Positions 52,044 through 53,716 of a DNA stretch of 53,716 bases are shown one piece after another. The stretch is from assembly GCA_023382935.1 (NCBI GenBank), contig JAHDXL010000005.1, forward strand, positions 1 through 53,716, given 5' to 3'. The notes under the pieces were generated by a model. It was not told where the DNA came from and did not search any database. It saw nothing but the letters and a program-made list of their open reading frames with translations. Source of the stretch: Phycisphaerales bacterium. GTDB lineage: Bacteria; Planctomycetota; Phycisphaerae; Phycisphaerales; UBA1924. Position numbers and translations under genes: made by a program. Within the stretch, counting starts at the first letter, position 1, and every line of letters starts with the position of its first letter.

Positions 52044-53108
52044 ATGGCCTTGGACATCGAAGCGCTGCTAGCGGAAATCTCACCCGAAGAGCCGTGCGGG
52101 GCCGACCTGAGTTACGACCCTGCCTACTACCAGTTCATGCGCGACGCCGAGGGCACGCCCGAGCAGAGGCTGGGCGACTCGGTTATCGAGGCGGTGGAGC
52201 CCGACTGGCGATCCGTGAAGTCGCAGGCCATCGACCTGTTTGCCCGCACAAAGGATCTGAACGTCTGCATGGTGCTGATGCTGGCGCTCACCGTCAACGA
52301 CGGGATCGGCGGGCTGGCCGAGGGTCTGCAACTGCTGCACCGGTTGCTCGACCGCTGGTGGGATCATCTTCACCCGCGGCTGGACCCTGAAGACAATAAC
52401 GACCCCCTAGAGCGCATGAACCTGATCTCGGCGTTGAACGTGGCGCCGGGGGCGATGGGGGACACGCGGCGGTTTCAGGCTCGCGTGCGAGAGATGCCGC
52501 TGTGCAAGTCGCGCCAATTGGGCGTATTCAACTATCGACATGTGCTGATCGCCCGCGGTGAGATTGACCGCCCGGCGGGGATGGAGAACCCGCCCGACAT
52601 GGCGATCATCGAGGCCGCGTTCGGGGAGGTCGAGCCCGAGCAGTTGAAGGCCGACGCGGAGGCTGCGGCCCGGGCGACAGCGAGCATCCGAGCGATCGAC
52701 CGCTGGATCCTGGAGAAGGTGGGGTCGAATCATGCCCCGGATATCCAGAATTTCATCAAGTTGCTGGCCGGGATCGAGAGGTTTTTCCAGGAGCAACTGG
52801 TCCGTCGCGGGTTGGGCGAGGCGCCGGTGGAGGAGGCGGCTGGTTCGGCCGGTGAGGCCGGATCGGTCGGTGGCGGCGGCGACCCGATCCGGGGCTCGGT
52901 CCAGGGCCCGAGCGACGTTCTGCTGCTGATCGGGAAGATCTGCGAGTACTACGAGCGGCACGAGCCGTCCAGTCCGGTTCCGATGCTTCTCCGGCGGGCC
53001 GAGCGTCTGGTGGGCAAGTCTTTCATCGATGTCGTGAGGGACCTGAGCCCCGACGCGCTTTCGCAGTTGAAGATCGTGGCCGGTGTGGACACCTTTGAAC
53101 AGCAGTAG
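52044..53108 (+). CDS. tssA: T6SS protein TssA (ImpA family)
   Basis: 354 aa from ATG 52044. The N-terminal ImpA domain is clear: LLAEISPEEPCGADLSYDPA (8-27), then RLLDRWWDHLHPRLDPEDNN, which is the family's 'l.e.yWd.vhP.lD.dd' motif, and RMNLISAL. A helical middle is followed by a Gly/Ser-rich linker (about 265-290), and the last ~65 residues (VLLLIGKICEYYERHEPSSP; PMLLRRAERLVGKSFIDVVR) match the short C-terminal region of the smaller TssA class. TssA primes sheath and tube assembly at the baseplate. It follows the tpsA gene by 82 bp. Confidence 0.93.
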   Translation: MALDIEALLAEISPEEPCGADLSYDPAYYQFMRDAEGTPEQRLGDSVIEAVEPDWRSVKSQAIDLFARTKDLNVCMVLMLALTVNDGIGGLAEGLQLLHRLLDRWWDHLHPRLDPEDNNDPLERMNLISALNVAPGAMGDTRRFQARVREMPLCKSRQLGVFNYRHVLIARGEIDRPAGMENPPDMAIIEAAFGEVEPEQLKADAEAAARATASIRAIDRWILEKVGSNHAPDIQNFIKLLAGIERFFQEQLVRRGLGEAPVEEAAGSAGEAGSVGGGGDPIRGSVQGPSDVLLLIGKICEYYERHEPSSPVPMLLRRAERLVGKSFIDVVRDLSPDALSQLKIVAGVDTFEQQ

Positions 53109-53113
53109 GCACG

Positions 53114-53142
53114 TTGGTGCGTTCGGGCGAATGTGTTATCAT
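53114..53142 (+). promoter_or_regulatory. Sigma-70-like promoter upstream of tssB
   Basis: TTGGTG (53114-53119), exact 17-bp spacer, TATCAT (53137-53142). A start near 53149 would give a leader of about 97 nt before ATG 53246. It suggests that tssB and following structural genes have their own transcript. Confidence 0.5.
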
Positions 53143-53245
53143 CGTGGCCGAGAGGACGCGCATGCGCGGTGGTTGAACCTCCGCGAATCGGAGCAGCGTC
53201 CAGAGGCCGGTGGGAAGGTCGGACCGTTGGGATGAAGGAGTAAAC

Positions 53246-53716
53246 ATGGCCAAGGCAAGCAGTCAGAAGTTCATCGCGCGGAACCGGGCGCCGCGCGTCC
53301 AGATCGAGTATGACCTGGAGTTGTACGGGGCGGAGAAGAAGATCAACCTGCCCTTCGTGATGGGCGTCATGGCGGACTTGTCGGGCAAGCCCGCGCAGGA
53401 ACTGCCCGGCGTGGCCGACCGCAAGTTCCTCGAGATCGACGTCGACAACTTCGACGACCGACTCAAGTCATCCAAGCCTCGCGTGGCGTTCCAGGTGCCC
53501 AACACGCTGACGGGCGAAGGCAATCTGAGCGTCGACATCACCTTCGAGAGCATGGACGATTTCTCTCCGGCGGCCGTCGCCCGCAAGGTCGACGCACTCA
53601 ACAAGTTGCTGACGGCGCGCACGCAGTTGTCCAACCTGCTGTCGTACATGGACGGCAAGTCGGGGGCCGAAGACCTGCTCAACAAGGCGATCAAGGATCC
53701 GGCCCTGATGCAGGCG
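53246..53716 (+). CDS. tssB: T6SS contractile sheath small subunit TssB, cut by window edge
   Basis: The first 157 codons from ATG 53246 (AAGGAG 5 nt upstream). TssB pairs with TssC to form the contractile sheath. The N-terminus MAKASSQKFIARNRAPRVQI, then LPFVMGVMADLSGKPAQELP, KFLEIDVDNFDDRLKSSKPR and ITFESMDDFSPAAVARKVDA are all hallmark TssB segments. The usual length is 160-175 aa, so almost all is present. tssC is expected immediately outside the window. Confidence 0.97.
   Translation, partial: MAKASSQKFIARNRAPRVQIEYDLELYGAEKKINLPFVMGVMADLSGKPAQELPGVADRKFLEIDVDNFDDRLKSSKPRVAFQVPNTLTGEGNLSVDITFESMDDFSPAAVARKVDALNKLLTARTQLSNLLSYMDGKSGAEDLLNKAIKDPALMQA

Noticed and set aside
1-53716. CRISPR arrays, tRNA/rRNA genes, insertion sequences, integrases
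   Set aside because: No evenly spaced direct repeats with spacers, no tRNA TPsiC-like motifs in intergenic regions, and no transposase or integrase signatures were found.

Overview
The window looks like a GC-rich Planctomycetota chromosome, most likely class Phycisphaerae. The lineage call rests on family flavour and is an inference. The window carries a secreted protein with a planctomycete 'GC-type dockerin' tail (12345-13430), a YdjY-domain lipoprotein, a secreted SUMF1/FGE-fold protein, and dispersed palindromes of the kind often seen in planctomycete intergenic DNA. Starts are often GTG, genes commonly overlap by 4 bp (ATGA/GTGA), and Shine-Dalgarno sites are mostly clear.

Left part (1-15821) is ordinary chromosome. 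It holds a 3'-incomplete SUMF1-fold protein (-), a repeat-rich 640-bp gap, an ABC-F ATPase (+), an unrecognised protein (-), a structured non-coding stretch ending in a strong terminator, an HtrA-like protease (+), a minus-strand operon priA-murD-YdjY lipoprotein, carA only 20 bp from priA and divergent, the dockerin protein behind a ~300-nt leader and closed by a textbook terminator, a DUF2325-like protein (-), and smpB (+). murD shows that peptidoglycan precursors are made.

Middle part (16278-19627) is a run of four lipoprotein genes with 4-bp overlaps. Two are LpoB-like, one is COG3014-like and one is YcfL/DUF1425-like. LpoB activates peptidoglycan synthases at the outer membrane in enterobacteria.

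Right part (19638-53716) is a type VI secretion system (T6SS) locus, all on + except one small lipoprotein gene. Order: 664-aa protein with a weak kinase-like C-lobe; TssJ-like lipoprotein; pseudokinase-TM-helical stalk-FGE protein (1430 aa); [minus-strand 103-aa lipoprotein]; protein resembling the C-terminal part of TagH without its FHA domain; tssK; tssL; tssM (1513 aa); TagF-TM-helical stalk-FGE protein (1485 aa); a TpsB-type two-partner transporter; its 3440-aa TpsA partner; tssA; and tssB, cut by the window edge. Sheath, tube, baseplate and ClpV genes are expected beyond the right edge. Promoter-like elements precede the 664-aa gene and tssB.

The most unusual features are (i) two large single-pass proteins that carry different T6SS regulatory domains inside the cell (a pseudokinase and a TagF domain) but share a recognisably paralogous periplasmic FGE-fold domain and C-terminal tail, and (ii) a complete two-partner secretion pair inserted between the TagF gene and tssA/tssB. 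Together they suggest a T6SS variant with a paired trans-envelope regulator and a co-inherited giant surface fibre. That functional reading is inference.
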